In this document: piece after piece, positions 35,201-46,689 of the stretch
Layout of the letters: the number at the start of each line of letters is the position of its first letter
Position numbering within the stretch: position 1 is the first letter of the stretch
From: Charina bottae
Lineage: Eukaryota; Chordata; Lepidosauria; Squamata; Charinaidae
Direction: 5' to 3'
Length of the DNA: 64,000 bases
Assembly (NCBI GenBank): GCA_023362775.1
Contig: JALMGJ010000011.1
Span: 20,696,001-20,760,000 of the forward strand
Made by a program: the position numbers and the translations under genes
Notes under the pieces: generated by a model
What the model saw: only the letters and a program-made list of their open reading frames with translations
Told to the model about the DNA's origin: nothing
Database searches by the model: none

Positions 35201-35871
35201 AAGTTTACCACCTTGAATAAGAATTTGTCAGTCAGCTGAAATAGAATTGCCAGCTGAGGAAGTTCAGCACAAATTCAAACGTTTATCTTGGTGTTGAAGG
35301 TACAAAAGCCCAGAACAGAGATAGTTCTTGAGAGTGTCACATGACAGAGTGTTACAGAGTGTCATTTGTGTAAAGAAAAACTTATCCTTAATTTGTTATA
35401 CAGTATATCACTCTGCAGTAACGCAGTGGACATGCCCTGAATTAGTTTTGCCCAAGTAAAAATACCAAGCTGCGGTTTTTTCTTAAAATCAGCTAACAGC
35501 ATGCAACAGGATTGGAATTCCTTATCTATGCTGGCTGCGATTTTTGCAAAGGAGGGGACAGGACATTTGAGGGCAATGTTTTTCTGTGTCTCTTTGACTG
35601 CTTCTGTTCCTGCATAATCTGTATTATTTGATTATTATGTATTTGTATGTATCTGAATAAAACATTGCATGAAGTGTATATTGTGCATTATACATATGTG
35701 TAACAAGTGTTTTTAAACCATTTCCTAGTTTTGATGGCTATTGGTTGTAAAAACTGTAACTTGAATAGTGTGATTATTACATGCATTAACCTTTGTTGTT
35801 TCTGTTTCTGTACAAATGTATTTTAAAGCTTTGAACAACTTCCATCATTGTTTGCATTGTGTCGAAATCCA

Positions 35872-35882
35872 ATGTGGAGGGG
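35872..35882 (+). promoter_or_regulatory. Polypurine tract of the nested element
   Basis: gtggagggg lies directly before the 3' LTR start tgtcag. Confidence 0.75.
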
Positions 35883-36679
35883 TGTCAGATTTCTTATACT
35901 ATATGATATTGGTAAATTGGATTTCTTTTCAATGCAAAAGTGTTTTGGCAAATTGCATCTTTTACAAAGCAAAGCAAAGCCTTCTCATGATGACGTGAAT
36001 GCCAGGTGGCTGGACAACAGAGAAGCCTTGGCGTTGTTTACGTCTTCATGAGATATGAAGCTAGAAGGTACCATATTATGGCTAGCAATGGAAATCTTCC
36101 CATGAGAGATATCCTCCTGATGTCCTTCCGTGGGAAGCCTTACCCATGCCCAAGCCCCCCCTGAGCAAGGAGGAGGGGGGAACTCAGTGCGTAGATGCAG
36201 CACTGCTAACCAATAGCAGGTCATGCTATGTGCTTTAGGCCTAGTGCTTTGAGGCCTAGTGTGTGTAACAGCTAACTTCCAGCCAATCAGAATGCTAGAA
36301 GAACTGAATATACAACCATGCAAAATGGTGTTCTATGTTTTCTTGATTTCTAGTGTCTCTTAGCTATGTAGTTCTTCACGTGTTCACTTCCCGTGGACTG
36401 GGCAGAGTGAGCTATGCCTGGCTTTGGGTATAGGCCGTGGCAGGAACTCTGGCCCTGGAATCAATACACGGAACTCTGCTTATAAGTTCTAGTTTTGTTT
36501 TTCCTTTTACAATGATGTATCCTGTATATTCATCTTTTTCATTTTTGCGATAATGTAATTGTATCTGCATTATTGCCTTATGCCTATCAGTAAACACTGT
36601 TGGCCCTAACAAGCTGCATGTTTGTCTGTTTATTCTCAAGCCTCAGTTTTTCCCCTTTAAGCCAGCATATACCCCATCA
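35883..36679 (+). repeat. 3' LTR of the nested copia element
   Basis: 797 bp, begins tgtcagatttc and ends accccatca; no difference from the 5' LTR was noticed. Confidence 0.95.
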
Positions 36680-36684
36680 GTGTC

Positions 36685-39450
36685 AACATCAAAATGATGG
36701 ACAACAAGTCCACGCTGTGCAGCCAGAGAAAGTACCATACGTAAAGACTCTGGTCTAGCTGTGGGTGCATATGTGAGATCATAGTTCAAAAACCTCTCCT
36801 GTGCAAATCCCTGAGCAACAAGCCTGGCTTTGTACTGCACTGTATTATCAGGAAGAAGCTTCTTTCTGAAAACCCATCTGGAACCAACAGCTTTCTGGGA
36901 TGGGGGCAAATCAGTGACCTCAAACACCTTTCGACTCACTAATGCCTCAAACTCCTTATCCATCGCTGTGTTCCACTTCTCTTGCTCTTCAACAGGCAGA
37001 TGCAACATCTCCTGGAAAGACTGAGGTTCACAGGTAATCTGACACACTCTCACCTGCTGAATCACAAATCTGTCAGGCTTCACACCCTTTGTGGAGCGTG
37101 CAGACCTACGAGGAATTACCACTGCCTCTTCCTCATCACTGTCCTCTGCCTTTTCACTACCTGAATCCCCCTTCAGATCCTGAACCTGCTCAGGTGAAAT
37201 TTCCTCTTCCTTCACCTGAGGGGATCCTCTCACCACACTAGGAGACTGGGAACCAGAAGGCAGCTGAACTGGTTGTTGTCCAGCCACAGGAGCATGGACA
37301 GTTGGCTGTACACTAGATTGCAACAATACCTCTGAACTAGCATTCAACCTATCCCAACCAGTAGGGTGCTCAAAATTAGCACTTCTAGAGATTACTACAC
37401 GACCATAGCCTGCAGAAAAACGGTAACCCTTAGATCTAGATGAATAACCAACAAACCTTAAGCGTTGTGCTTTTGGCTGGTTCTTCCTTCGCTGAGACTT
37501 AGGAATATGCACATATGCAAATGTTCCAAAAACACGCAGATGCTTCAGCGAAGGGCGCTTGCCAAACAAAAGGAAATAAGGAACTTCATTTACAGCTGAA
37601 TTCCACACCCTGTTAGTCAGATACACTGCAGTCATGGTAGCCTCACCCCAAAAACGGGCTGGCACCTGGGCATCTAACATCAGGCTATTTCTAATGGTAT
37701 TAACAACACCAATCTTCCTTTCAGCTATTCCATTCTCAGCAGGAACACCAACATTGGCAAGTCTATGGGAGATTCCTTTTCTACGAAGCCAATTCTGAAA
37801 CTCATGGCCTAGAAACTCTCCTCCACAATCCGATTGAAATTGACCTACTTGATAGCCATAATTTCTTTCCACCATTGCAACAAACTCCTTAAAGCGAGCA
37901 AAAGCCTCCGCTTTAGATTTGAGCAAATAACAAAACGTATAGCGAGTATGGTCATCCACCAAAAGGAACATGAAACGCGCCCCCCCCTCACTAGGAGCAT
38001 TGGGGCCGGCTAAGTCTCCATGAACCAACTGAAAAGGCCTAGTTGACACTCTGTCACTTTTTCTAGCAATAGGAGCAGCCTTAATTTTCGATTGTTTGCA
38101 CACAGTACAATTAAGAAAGTCATCACACTTTTTGGATCCTAACTCAGGATACACCTTGGCCAGTTGGGACAAACTTCCCCACCCGGGATGTCCCAAAACT
38201 CTGTGATAATAGTGAATGCATTTGTTATGTGGGGGAACATTGGAAATACAATTTCCTGACACAATCCCCTGCTTAGGAAGCATTTCATACAATTGATTCA
38301 CTAACTTCCCCCTAGCACATTCTATCCCATCTTTTTCAATAGAACATCCAGTACCCTTGAACACAACAGTATAACCAGACTTTACCAGGGCTGGAACGCT
38401 AAGGAGGGAAAAGTCAAGTGTAGGTACACACAACACATTTTGCATATTTATCCCCAAACAAGGAATGTATACTTCACCCTGAAAGGACACATCAGCCATA
38501 GATCCATCAGCCAGAGCAACCTGTTGGACGTTAGGCTTGCTTTTTGATAACAACAACTGTTCATTGTTGACAATGATTTGACTACAGGCTGAGTCCAAAA
38601 GCCAAGTCTCTGGGGAACGTCTACTCACAGCCGTGAGCAAAGCAGACACCTGGGTACGTTGTCTAGGCGCTTGTTTCCCCTTCTTTCGTACGAACCTCTT
38701 TCCACTGGCTCCACCAGCTGGGCGAGGTGGCTGGGGACAGTCTCTCATGAAGTGTTGGGTCGAGTTGCACCGGAAACATCTCCTCACAGCACACGCAGCC
38801 TCTGTTCCAACTGGAAAACGCTGAGCTGAAGCCTCAGGAACAGCAACAGATGACTTACTCTGCATCCTCTCCAAATCACGAGCTTGCTGGATTTCTTGCA
38901 GGCGATTTGTAAGATAATTCACAGTTAGGTCTTGGGGCCTCAACGTCTGAGTTGCCTCGATGAGCATGTCAAAGCTCTTGTCCAAGCTTGACAGGATGAT
39001 ACAAGCTCTCTGGGTATCAGGGATCACAACATCCCGGTCCTCAAGTTCAAGAAACAAAGTCTTGACTTTATGGAGGTGGGTCATCACGTTTCCACCGGGC
39101 TGCAGCTTCAAGTTGTAAAGCTGACGTGATATACCAACAATGGCAGCAGAGGTTTGCTTGGAATAAAGGGCTTTAAGCGCTTCCCAACAGGCATGTGCGG
39201 TCTCCAAATTACTGATATGCAGTAGCTGTGATGATTCTAGTCCCAGAATCAAGTTGCCATAAGCACGATCCAAACACAACTGCACTTCTTCAGTAATAGC
39301 ACCGGTTGGAGGTGGGTCTTTCACATACTTCCACAAACCTTCTTTTAGGAAGAAAGACTTGATCTTCACACACCAGGTCCGATAGTTTGTGCCATTCAAA
39401 CGCTCAAAGGGCAGACTGGTTAGCCCTGCAGCAGCAGCCATGCTGACCAC
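36685..39450 (-). CDS. Copia gag-pol, first part: gag, protease, integrase, start of reverse transcriptase
   Basis: About 922 residues from the ATG at 39450, the first start after the LTR and primer site. In order: a gag region of the UBN2 type; a zinc knuckle CFRCNSTQHFMRDC at about residue 223; an aspartic protease active site LLDSACSQ at about 285; the HRVLGH and CTVC zinc-binding pairs at about 412-450; an integrase with the DDE residues in VHGDLAG, FQSDCGGEF and AENGIAER (about 475-575); and the start of the reverse transcriptase (WVFRKKLL, ARLVAQGF) near 860. The protease box has DSA where copia proteases usually have DSG. The frame stops being copia-like at the insertion point. Confidence 0.93.
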
Positions 39451-39547
39451 TCAAAGAAAAATACGTTTACTTCAAAATGCAGCCTTAAAAACAAACCCCG
39501 TTGTTACAGCTAGATCCAGCGCAGCAAAGAAAAACACAAAATTCTCT

Positions 39548-39561
39548 CTGGGCCCATAACC
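39548..39561 (-). promoter_or_regulatory. Primer-binding site of the host copia element
   Basis: On the minus strand ggttatgggcccag follows the 5' LTR end aaca. It is identical to the site in the nested element and complementary to the initiator tRNA-Met anticodon arm. Confidence 0.85.
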
Positions 39562-40223
39562 TGTTAGGTGATGGTTAACTATGCGGGGTTCCAGGCAATG
39601 AAGTAATCCAAACAACGTGTTGTAAGGCTAACAATATCTTTATTGATAGCATAAGGCAATAATGGATGTATAGTGCATTATTGCAAAAAGGTAAAATCAA
39701 AGCATAAGCAGAGTTCCATCACCAGAAGTGAGGAAAAAAAAACAACATCATGGTCTGTGCAAAGACCAGGCAAAGACCAGGCATGGTTACAGTTCAGATA
39801 CAAGTACATGCAGATAGCAGCCTACATAAAGAACAGAAGACATATATGTGTAGAACATAAGTATAAAGGACTACCCATGGTTCATAGCTCACATGTGATT
39901 GGTTTAAACATGAGCATCTCTTTTAGTATAGCATTTCTGGTAGTAATTGTACTTACTATAAAGCGTCACACGATGGCAGTGTTGTGTATTGGCCTTTTTT
40001 TTTTGTTTTGAGAACGATTCTGATTACGGGTTTATTTTGTCTAGCTAGAGATATCTCAGCACCTGCCATCTACGTCTCAGATGTTTTGAGAACCAAACTT
40101 ACAATGCGGAAAACAATGTAGATTGTTTTCACTTGTATTTTTCCACTCTCTGGCCAGACACAGTGGAAGAAAATGCCATGCGTTTAATTCTGCATAGAAT
40201 GCTTTAACCAAATAACCTTAACA
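39562..40223 (-). repeat. 5' LTR of the host copia element
   Basis: 662 bp, minus-strand start tgttaagg and end ctaaca. The R/U5-like part includes ataaagatattgttagcc, with an AATAAAG poly(A) signal. Confidence 0.93.
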
Positions 40224-40698
40224 AGATGACAATATTGTGTGTTCCTGCCTTCAAGAAATCCTTAGTGGCTTCTACTTGCATTGGGCAATCTACTCTTGCA
40301 GATCCATCCTCAGGATGCCAGTCCTCCAAAGCTGTAAAATTGAATGGCCTCCGTCTTTGTTTCATTCATTACTTCCTTTGGCATGTTCAGAAGGGACCAA
40401 AAAACTGTTGGAAAATTATTGTGGGTAATCTCCAGTTTAGTTTGCATCCAGCACACTCCCAGTCAATCACTATGTTGGATCAGAGCCAGTGTGCACATCA
40501 GCCAGCAAAAATATGGCTTTATGTTTATTTATTATGAAACTTCAGCAATTATTTGAAATGTTAATTGGCGAAACAGGATAGAGGGCAGGCATAAGCAAGG
40601 GAAGAAAGAAAATGAACAGGCAACAATTCCTATTTTCTATATTTCTATGTACGGTATATCAAAAGGGACAGAATTTTCCAGAGCCACTGAAAGCAATA
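40224..40698. other. No recognisable feature
   Basis: Unclassified non-coding sequence. Confidence 0.4.
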
Positions 40699-41071
40699 CA
40701 GGTAGTCCTCAACTTACAATCACAATAGGGACTGGAAAATTCATCAAGTGGTTTGGTCGTTAAGCGAGGCATCACATGACCACACCTGATTTTACATGTT
40801 TTGCAGCACTCTTTAAGCGAATCACGCGGTTCCCCATTGATTTTGCTTGTTGGAAGCCGGCTGGTAAGGTCGCAAATGGTAATCATGTGACCCCAGGACG
40901 CTCCAACCATTTAAATACATGCTGGTTGCCAAGCACCCAAATTTTGATCACGTGACCACGGGGATGCCGCAACAGTCATAAGTGCGAGGACTGGTCATTT
41001 GTCATTTTTTTCAGCACCGTCGTAACTTTGAACGGTCGCTAAACGAATGGTCATAAGTCAAGGACTACCTG
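40699..41071. mobile_element. Pogo/Tigger-like MITE, full copy
   Basis: Ends caggtagtcctcaac and caaggactacctg with TA on both sides; interior like 24739-25116. Confidence 0.9.
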
Positions 41072-42014
41072 TAATGTGGTTAATCCTCATGGAGAGTACC
41101 AAAGAGCATGGCCTTTGGTTATCCCACCCAGCCTTTACCCTTTTTGTAGTAACAGCAGAATAGAGGTAGAAAAAAGGACACCAGGTGTTCCTTTTTCTAT
41201 TCTGCACCATTAAAGAAACCCTTTGGTAGATGGGGATGATGAATCCAGCAGAAAGCAGGACAGAGAGGGTGAGAAGAAACTCTGTCCTGGGCAGCCTCAG
41301 GGTACAAGAGTAGGAAGGATAGAGACCTCCAGGTTGGCCTAGGCAGAGGGAAAGTATGTGTAATGGGAAGAAGGAATGACCTTGAGGAACAGGAGGAGAA
41401 GCCGCTACCAAGATAATGGCCAGAGAAAAGAAACCCGAGTCCAGGGCAGAACTGTAACCTGAGAAAATGACTCAGACAAGACCCTCCCTAGTTCTCGTGA
41501 AGAGGGAGGGAGGGAGGGAGGGAGGGGGGAAGTGTATTGAGACTTGCAAGATTCTGTTACTATAACCTTATCATAAAAGTAGTGTTAGCATTCATAACTT
41601 TGGCTTCCTGGTCTGGTCTACCTTAAAGGGACGACAGTAAGTCAAGTCCTCTCCAGTCAAAAGCCATTGAGAAACCAGTCGACTAGAAGGGATGGAGGGA
41701 AACAAAAGTCAGCCTTCCATGAGTGTCTAGGATGCAGAGCATGAAGGGAGGAGCTTCAGACACACAGCATGGTCACCAGATCCTGGTAGGTGAAAAGACT
41801 CAAAACATGCTTTTGCCAAATAGCAGCAGACACAATAGTGGGGGGCTCCATCTTTCCACTGGCTGGACAGCATTTTCAGCACCCTAAGAACACACGTTGC
41901 AACACTTACGTTTTCATCTAGATTTAGCATTCTAATGTCATTGTTTGCATGCAGCAAGATGGGTCCTCACCCAGAACACCCAAAGATGCTGAAGTTGCAT
42001 TGTGGTGTCTGCAG

Positions 42015-42066
<52 letters not shown>

Positions 42067-42387
42067 TACTGACACATGGGCTGGCAGATATTGCATGGGG
42101 GAAAGTAGCAAAATGTGTGAAGGCCTTCCAAAGGAAAAGTCGGCCTCAGTGATGCAGCTTCTCATTGGTCCACCTCTGACCTCTCTCAATGGGGCGAAGA
42201 GCAGTGAGGTGCAGAACCAGGGCTGAGCGCTCCAGAGATGTGCAAGGCTGAAGCGAGAGCCTGGAAGACTCTACCTTAGATCCAGTCATCCAAATTACTC
42301 CCATTCTCCTCTTCCGAACCCCCATTTCAAACTTCCAACTCTTTACTCCCGCAAAATATTCCTAATCTTCTGCAAGGTGAGCATCTT
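41072..42387. other. No gene; simple repeats
   Basis: Unclassified sequence with a (GGGA)n run near 41502-41530 and a 46-bp (TG)n tract at 42018-42063. Confidence 0.5.
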
Positions 42388-43129
42388 GCCAGTTTGGTCT
42401 AGTCACTAGTGGTTAAGGTGCTGGGCTAGAAACCAGGAGACTGAGAGTTCTAGTCCCGCCTTAGGCATGAAAGCTGGCTAGTGACCTTGCGCCAGTCAGT
42501 CTATCTCAGCCCTAGGAAGGAGCCAATGGCAAACCAGGAGACTGAGAGTTCTAGTCCCGCCTTAGGCACGAAAGCCGGTTGGGTGACCTTGCGCCAGTCA
42601 CACACTCTCAGCCCTAGGAAGGAGCCAATGGCAAACCAGGAGACTGAGAGTTCTAGTCCCGCCTTAGGCACGAAAGCCGGTTGGGTGACCTTGCGCCAGT
42701 CACACACTCTCAGCCCTAGGAAGGAGCCAATGGCAAACCAGGAGACTGAGAGTTCTAGTCCCGCCTTAGGCACGAAAGCCGGTTGGGTGACCTTGCGCCA
42801 GTCACACACTCTCAGCCCTAGGAAGGAGCCAATGGCAAACCAGGAGGCTGAGAGTTCTAGTCCCGCCTTAGGCATGAAAGCCGGCTGGGTGACCTTGCGC
42901 CAGTCACACACTCTCAGCCCTAGGAAGGAGCCAATGGCAAACCAGGAGACTGAGTTCTAGTCCCGCCTTAGGCATGAAAGCCAGCTGGGTGACCTTGGGC
43001 CAGTCACTCTATCTCAGCCCAACTCACCTCACAGGGTTGTTGTTGTGGGGAAAATAGGAGGAGGGAGGAATATTAGGTATGTTCACCACCTTGAGTTATT
43101 TATAAAAAATAATAAAGGCCGGATAAAAA

Positions 43130-43161
<32 letters not shown>

Positions 43162-43165
43162 ATAG
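42388..43165 (+). mobile_element. tRNA-headed SINE with a 102-bp internal tandem array
   Basis: Head gccagtttggtctagtcact, then units starting aggaaggagccaatgg at 42514, 42616, 42718, 42820 and 42922, each exactly 102 bp after the last. The normal 3' part follows (aactcacctcacagggttgt, aataaaggccggataaaa) and an (AAAT)n tail. Each unit repeats the B-box region and gggtgacctt segment. Because 102 is divisible by three, an open frame with a 34-residue period exists on both strands; it is a by-product. Confidence 0.85.
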
Positions 43166-43468
43166 TGACACTTAGCAGATCACACAATGCTTGAGACTTC
43201 TCAAGTCAGTAAGAGAATTTCTGATTCTTATTTCAGGCTGAATCCTTAGCTGCAGTTGGTTATGCAAAGCTCAATAGCTTCTTTTGTTCAAATTGTTTTT
43301 ATAGCACGTCATGGCAAGTCCAAATATGCTGGGCTAAAGTCCTCTTTGGCACAGGCCTGCTTCTATCGTTTGACAAGGAAGGCCAGGTGCATTCTGGGAA
43401 ACTGATAGACTGAGATGTCCGATAACATGAAAAGTCGGTTTATGAGACCTCTGATGTAGGATTCCCTT

Positions 43469-43533
43469 GCTGGCTGGGGAATTCTGGGAGTTGAAGTCCA
43501 CACATCTTAAAGTTGCCAAGGTTGAGATACACT
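43469..43533. repeat. Right half of a hAT-type MITE (TTCTCAACC family)
   Basis: Only one arm remains: ggctggggaattctgggagt to ggttgagatacactg. Confidence 0.75.
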
Positions 43534-44277
43534 GGTCTAGGGAATGTGCATCATGGCAACGATGTTCTTTAGGGATAAATAGGAGTGCAGAGAGGAAGAG
43601 TACAACCAAAGAGGGAGAAAACACTATAAACAGGAAGAACAGGAAGGTTTATTTTTAGACACACTTGAATTGTATAAAAATGTAAGTTGGCTATTAGATT
43701 CCAAAGATGACTCATTTATTTATAGTTCAAAAGCTCCTGTTTGGATTTCTAAATATAGATCCAGAAGGTCCTAGAGACTTTTATTTTCCATACTGTTATA
43801 CCCAGAAACCATGTTCCATTCCTGTCGTCTTATTAAAGTAGGCTCTCCCACACCTACCTCCACCAAATGGGTTGCACTGCAACCTTCATCACCCCTGGTG
43901 GCATGTGGGGATTGTGATCTTCCATAACTAAAGCACACCAGGTCAGGTAGAAGTATCCTTACTCAGTGAAAGAATCTAGGATCTTTTACCCTGTTTTGGA
44001 TGACAAACAAGATGGCAGAGACATACTTCTATATCTACATTTATATACCATGTATAAACCTAACATGCCTCATGAAAATAATCTCATTTCTCATGAAAGG
44101 AACAGCAAAGTCAAAAATCAGATCCAACCCCAATATGATCCATCAGCCATTAACTGATGTAACTTGATTTTTCAGCCATTTGTCCTAAACTAGGGCCCTT
44201 TGCATTCCCTTGACTCATGTGGGTTGACTTGCTATCTTGTTGATGTTCTTCACCACCATCCCTGTCTTTTTACATCT
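43534..44277. other. Downstream region of the SxIP-motif gene
   Basis: No gene seen. A candidate minus-strand poly(A) signal AATAAA lies at 43648-43653, about 625 bases past the stop codon. Confidence 0.35.
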
Positions 44278-45173
44278 TCATAAAAGGATACATGAGATAT
44301 ATTTAGGTGTATCTCTACCCATATAACACCCATTTCCAGAATTAAATTCCTCCTCCATTCTTCCTAGCACTTTTTCTTCTGAACTTAAGGCAGAAGAGTT
44401 AGATGATCCAATACCTGTACATAGTTGGGTCTTGGAAAACAGTGGTAACTCCTCTTCTTCGCTTACATCATGAAATACAGAGAGAACCACATCCTTTGCC
44501 CCTGAAGAGCTTAGAAGAGGATAACTCTGGTTTAGCATTGTTTTGGTGTCTGGTAAATCATTGTGGTTTGAGGAGACAAAACCCTGTCTAGGAAGGGGCT
44601 CTGTTATACTTTCTGGGAATTCCTTAGTTGAGGAAACTGAACCAAACATTCCAAGGTTGTTCTTCTTGGGTGAGCCTTTCTTCTGGCCTACTCTGGATGA
44701 AAAATCTTTAATAGTAGGAGAAGTTGGAACAGGCCACTCTGGAAGGGTGGACAGATGGGGACACTCAACTGGCGTTATTCCAGTCTTTGACAGATTGCTT
44801 AGCAACATCTCCTTCTGAACACTTGACCCTGGGAAGTTGAGGGCTAGGTTTGAAATGTTTCTCTCGCAATGGGGGGTTTTGGATGCAACAGCCTCCTCAG
44901 AAATAAACACTGGAGCAGACAGATCAAGGTCATCAGGAGGAAGGAGGGCTGCTTGCACTACAGCCTTCTTACCACTACCTGGGGAGATGAGAGTCAAAGA
45001 ATATATCTCTTCTCCACGCTGCTCCTTCAGAACCTGAGAAGTTGATAGCAGGGCAGAGCAATTGTTGAAGGCTACCAGTCTACTTTGCATAGGTGTGCTA
45101 GAAGTCTCTTCTGACTTAAACGGAAGGTTGAGAGATGTCAAAGTATCCATTGCAGAAACAGATGATGGAAGCC
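44278..45173 (-). CDS. Uncharacterised serine-rich protein, terminal exon
   Basis: The acceptor follows a good pyrimidine tract ending ctcctcaatcaag, entering in phase 1; the frame runs 896 bases to TGA at 44278-44280. It encodes about 298 residues rich in Ser, Leu, Pro and Glu, with no domain recognised. Features seen are repeated SSS/SST runs, a lysine cluster VGQKKGSPKKNN in the middle and an acidic SEEEELPLF segment. The length without stops in a region of otherwise short frames, plus phase agreement with 46261-46644, supports a real gene. It looks intrinsically disordered. Confidence 0.6.
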
Positions 45174-46260
45174 CTTGATTGAGGAGAAATAGGAGGCAAG
45201 GTTTCATCACTTGTTCATTCTACCAATCAGAGACATTTCAAAATATCCTTCACAAGACTTTGTGGTTTCCACACTTTAGAGTTGGTTGCATTCTTCATAG
45301 TCTTATTTCTACAGAAGTAGTACTATGGTCAGTTCTCCAGAAGTAAGGGAGGAAACCCCGCTCTTCCCATCAGTAAATTTATTAAATACCATAACCAGAG
45401 CCTTTTGTGGGGATAATGGATCAATTGCCCAGGTCCTATATATGGAAGGGGCCCAGAAAAAGTCGATCCATGCAATTAAACTAATACTATAATTTTTTTA
45501 GTATTTTCTCCCAACCTTGTCCATGGGTTGTTACAGAGCAGAGGCAATTTGGTATAAGAGTTGTGTAAATATTAATTGGTTTGAAATATTATCTCAAGTC
45601 TTCCCCCCACGTTTTTCACACATATCAACCCTGACCAAGAAGTTGAGGTTTTAGGAATTCTCCAAGAATGGTCAAGATCATTAGCCCTTCAACAGCATTC
45701 CTTCATTTGGACCTGTACTGATTAAGGAGGCACCATAGATACGGTATTTGTCCTCTTTAGGTAACATATTACTCTACCATTTGTAAACACGACACTTTTG
45801 TGTTGGATTATAGCTCCCGACAGGTTGGCTAGGAATAATGAGAGTTGTAGACCAACACATATAAAAGGGGTGAATGCCCAAAAGTTATTCTATCTGTCGA
45901 TGCTACTTATGTAAATTGACTGAGGTGGAGTTCACAACAATATTCACTCCAAACGGCTGGATAGCCCGCCAGTTAGTTTTACCCTCTGAAGCCCTCAAAG
46001 ACCAAAATTTGGTGGCAAACCATTACAAATCAACAGAAGAATTCATGTTTTTAAGGAAGTAAGAAGTAAAAGAGGTGATTTAAGGCTGAAATAGGATTGA
46101 TGAATCTATTTTACTTTAAAAATTCCAAAAATGTAAAAAAAAAAAAAAAACAACCCTCCACCCCTGCCCTGACGTCATTACTGGTGTGGTCCTTGAAGGT
46201 CAAAAGAGCGCCCCCTGGCTTCAAAGGTTGCCCACCCTAGAAACAGAGGATGCAACCTAC
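45174..46260. other. Intron of the SxIP-motif gene
   Basis: Unclassified sequence. A + strand open stretch at 45874-46062 has protein-like wording but no splice or homology support. Confidence 0.35.
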
Positions 46261-46644
46261 CACCATTTCCATGCTTGATAAGGATGGCTTGTTCCCTGGG
46301 TAAGTCGGGAGGTCCTAGAACTGGATTCTGGTGCTTCTGGACCTTCTCCACAGCTCTCAGCCTTTCTCCCTGGCCACCCTTAAGGCTTACGTGGCACCCT
46401 GAAAAACGACCTGGGTTAGGAAGCCTGCTGATGGGGCAAGGAATTCGACTAGCAGGGAGATAGGTCCTGGTGGAAAAAGTCAGCCTGTGTCCCTGCTTGA
46501 CAACTGGTGTTGGTGAGCGAATTGGAATGCGAGTTGGAGATATCGTTGCTGCTTCCCGAGAAGACTTCTTGAGTCTCAGCTGCAGAGAACATACATTGTT
46601 GGGGCTATGGAGGCTGTGAGTTGCATTCCAGGGCCTTGGAAGAC
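46261..46644 (-). CDS. Uncharacterised serine-rich protein, middle exon with SxIP-like motifs
   Basis: The acceptor is ttctctctag; the donor chosen is ggtg|gtaggt at 46260, since it leaves phase 1 as the next exon needs. A second candidate donor, cac|gtaagc near 46391, has a better consensus but phase 0. The exon encodes about 128 residues. It contains ISPTRIPIRSPTP and, 25 residues later, LPASRIPCPISR: two TxIP/SxIP motifs in a basic, Ser/Pro-rich setting, the signature by which many microtubule plus-end proteins bind EB1. The later part has a charged ERLRAVEKVQKHQ segment. No orthologue could be named; tastin (TROAP) or another disordered microtubule protein is only a guess. Confidence 0.55.
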
Positions 46645-46689
46645 CTAGAGAGAATAGACAGCTGTTTGTTATTTATTTATTTATTTTCT

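Larger units (their letters stand above)
32199..35882 (+). pseudogene. Decayed gag-pol interior of the nested element
   Basis: Colinear with the host gag-pol but full of stops and shifts. Gag-like wording appears near 32320-32420 (LPFGALDGTNYLTWCVEME). The pre-integrase cysteine pair and integrase start appear near 33530-33740 (FLDCTVCKQSKIK, RPFQLVH), and reverse-transcriptase wording near 34830-34970. RNase-H-like wording appears near 35510-35560. The zinc knuckle and complete catalytic sets were not found. The interior is about a kilobase shorter than an intact one. Confidence 0.85.
31402..36679 (+). mobile_element. Nested copia-type element, probably non-autonomous
   Basis: It is inserted in opposite orientation inside the reverse-transcriptase region of the host element. 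The five-base duplication gtgtc stands at 31397-31401 and 36680-36684. It has two 797-bp LTRs with no visible difference, a primer-binding site and a purine tract, but the 3.7-kb interior has no usable frame. Its LTR shares wording with the host LTR near the R/U5 part (gcattattgccttatg), so the two are related but distinct families. Confidence 0.95.
29465..40223 (-). mobile_element. Ty1/copia LTR retrotransposon (host element), split by a second copia element
   Basis: Read on the minus strand the order is LTR (39562-40223), primer-binding site, one long gag-pol frame, purine tract, LTR (29465-30122). The pol order (protease, integrase, reverse transcriptase, RNase H) is that of copia, not gypsy or retroviruses, and no envelope gene is present. 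The two LTRs differ at only a handful of sites, so the insertion is recent. The outer 4 bases of the left LTR differ from the right one, and no clean flanking duplication was found. The gag-pol frame is broken only by the element at 31402-36679. Confidence 0.95.

Noticed and set aside
42481..42960. Open frame with a 34-residue repeat on both strands (also at 46688-47366)
   Set aside because: It is created by the 102-bp SINE unit, which is a multiple of three. It has no start, splice or homology support.
42514..42960. CRISPR-like array
   Set aside because: The units are head-to-tail copies without distinct spacers, are SINE-derived, and the genome is vertebrate.
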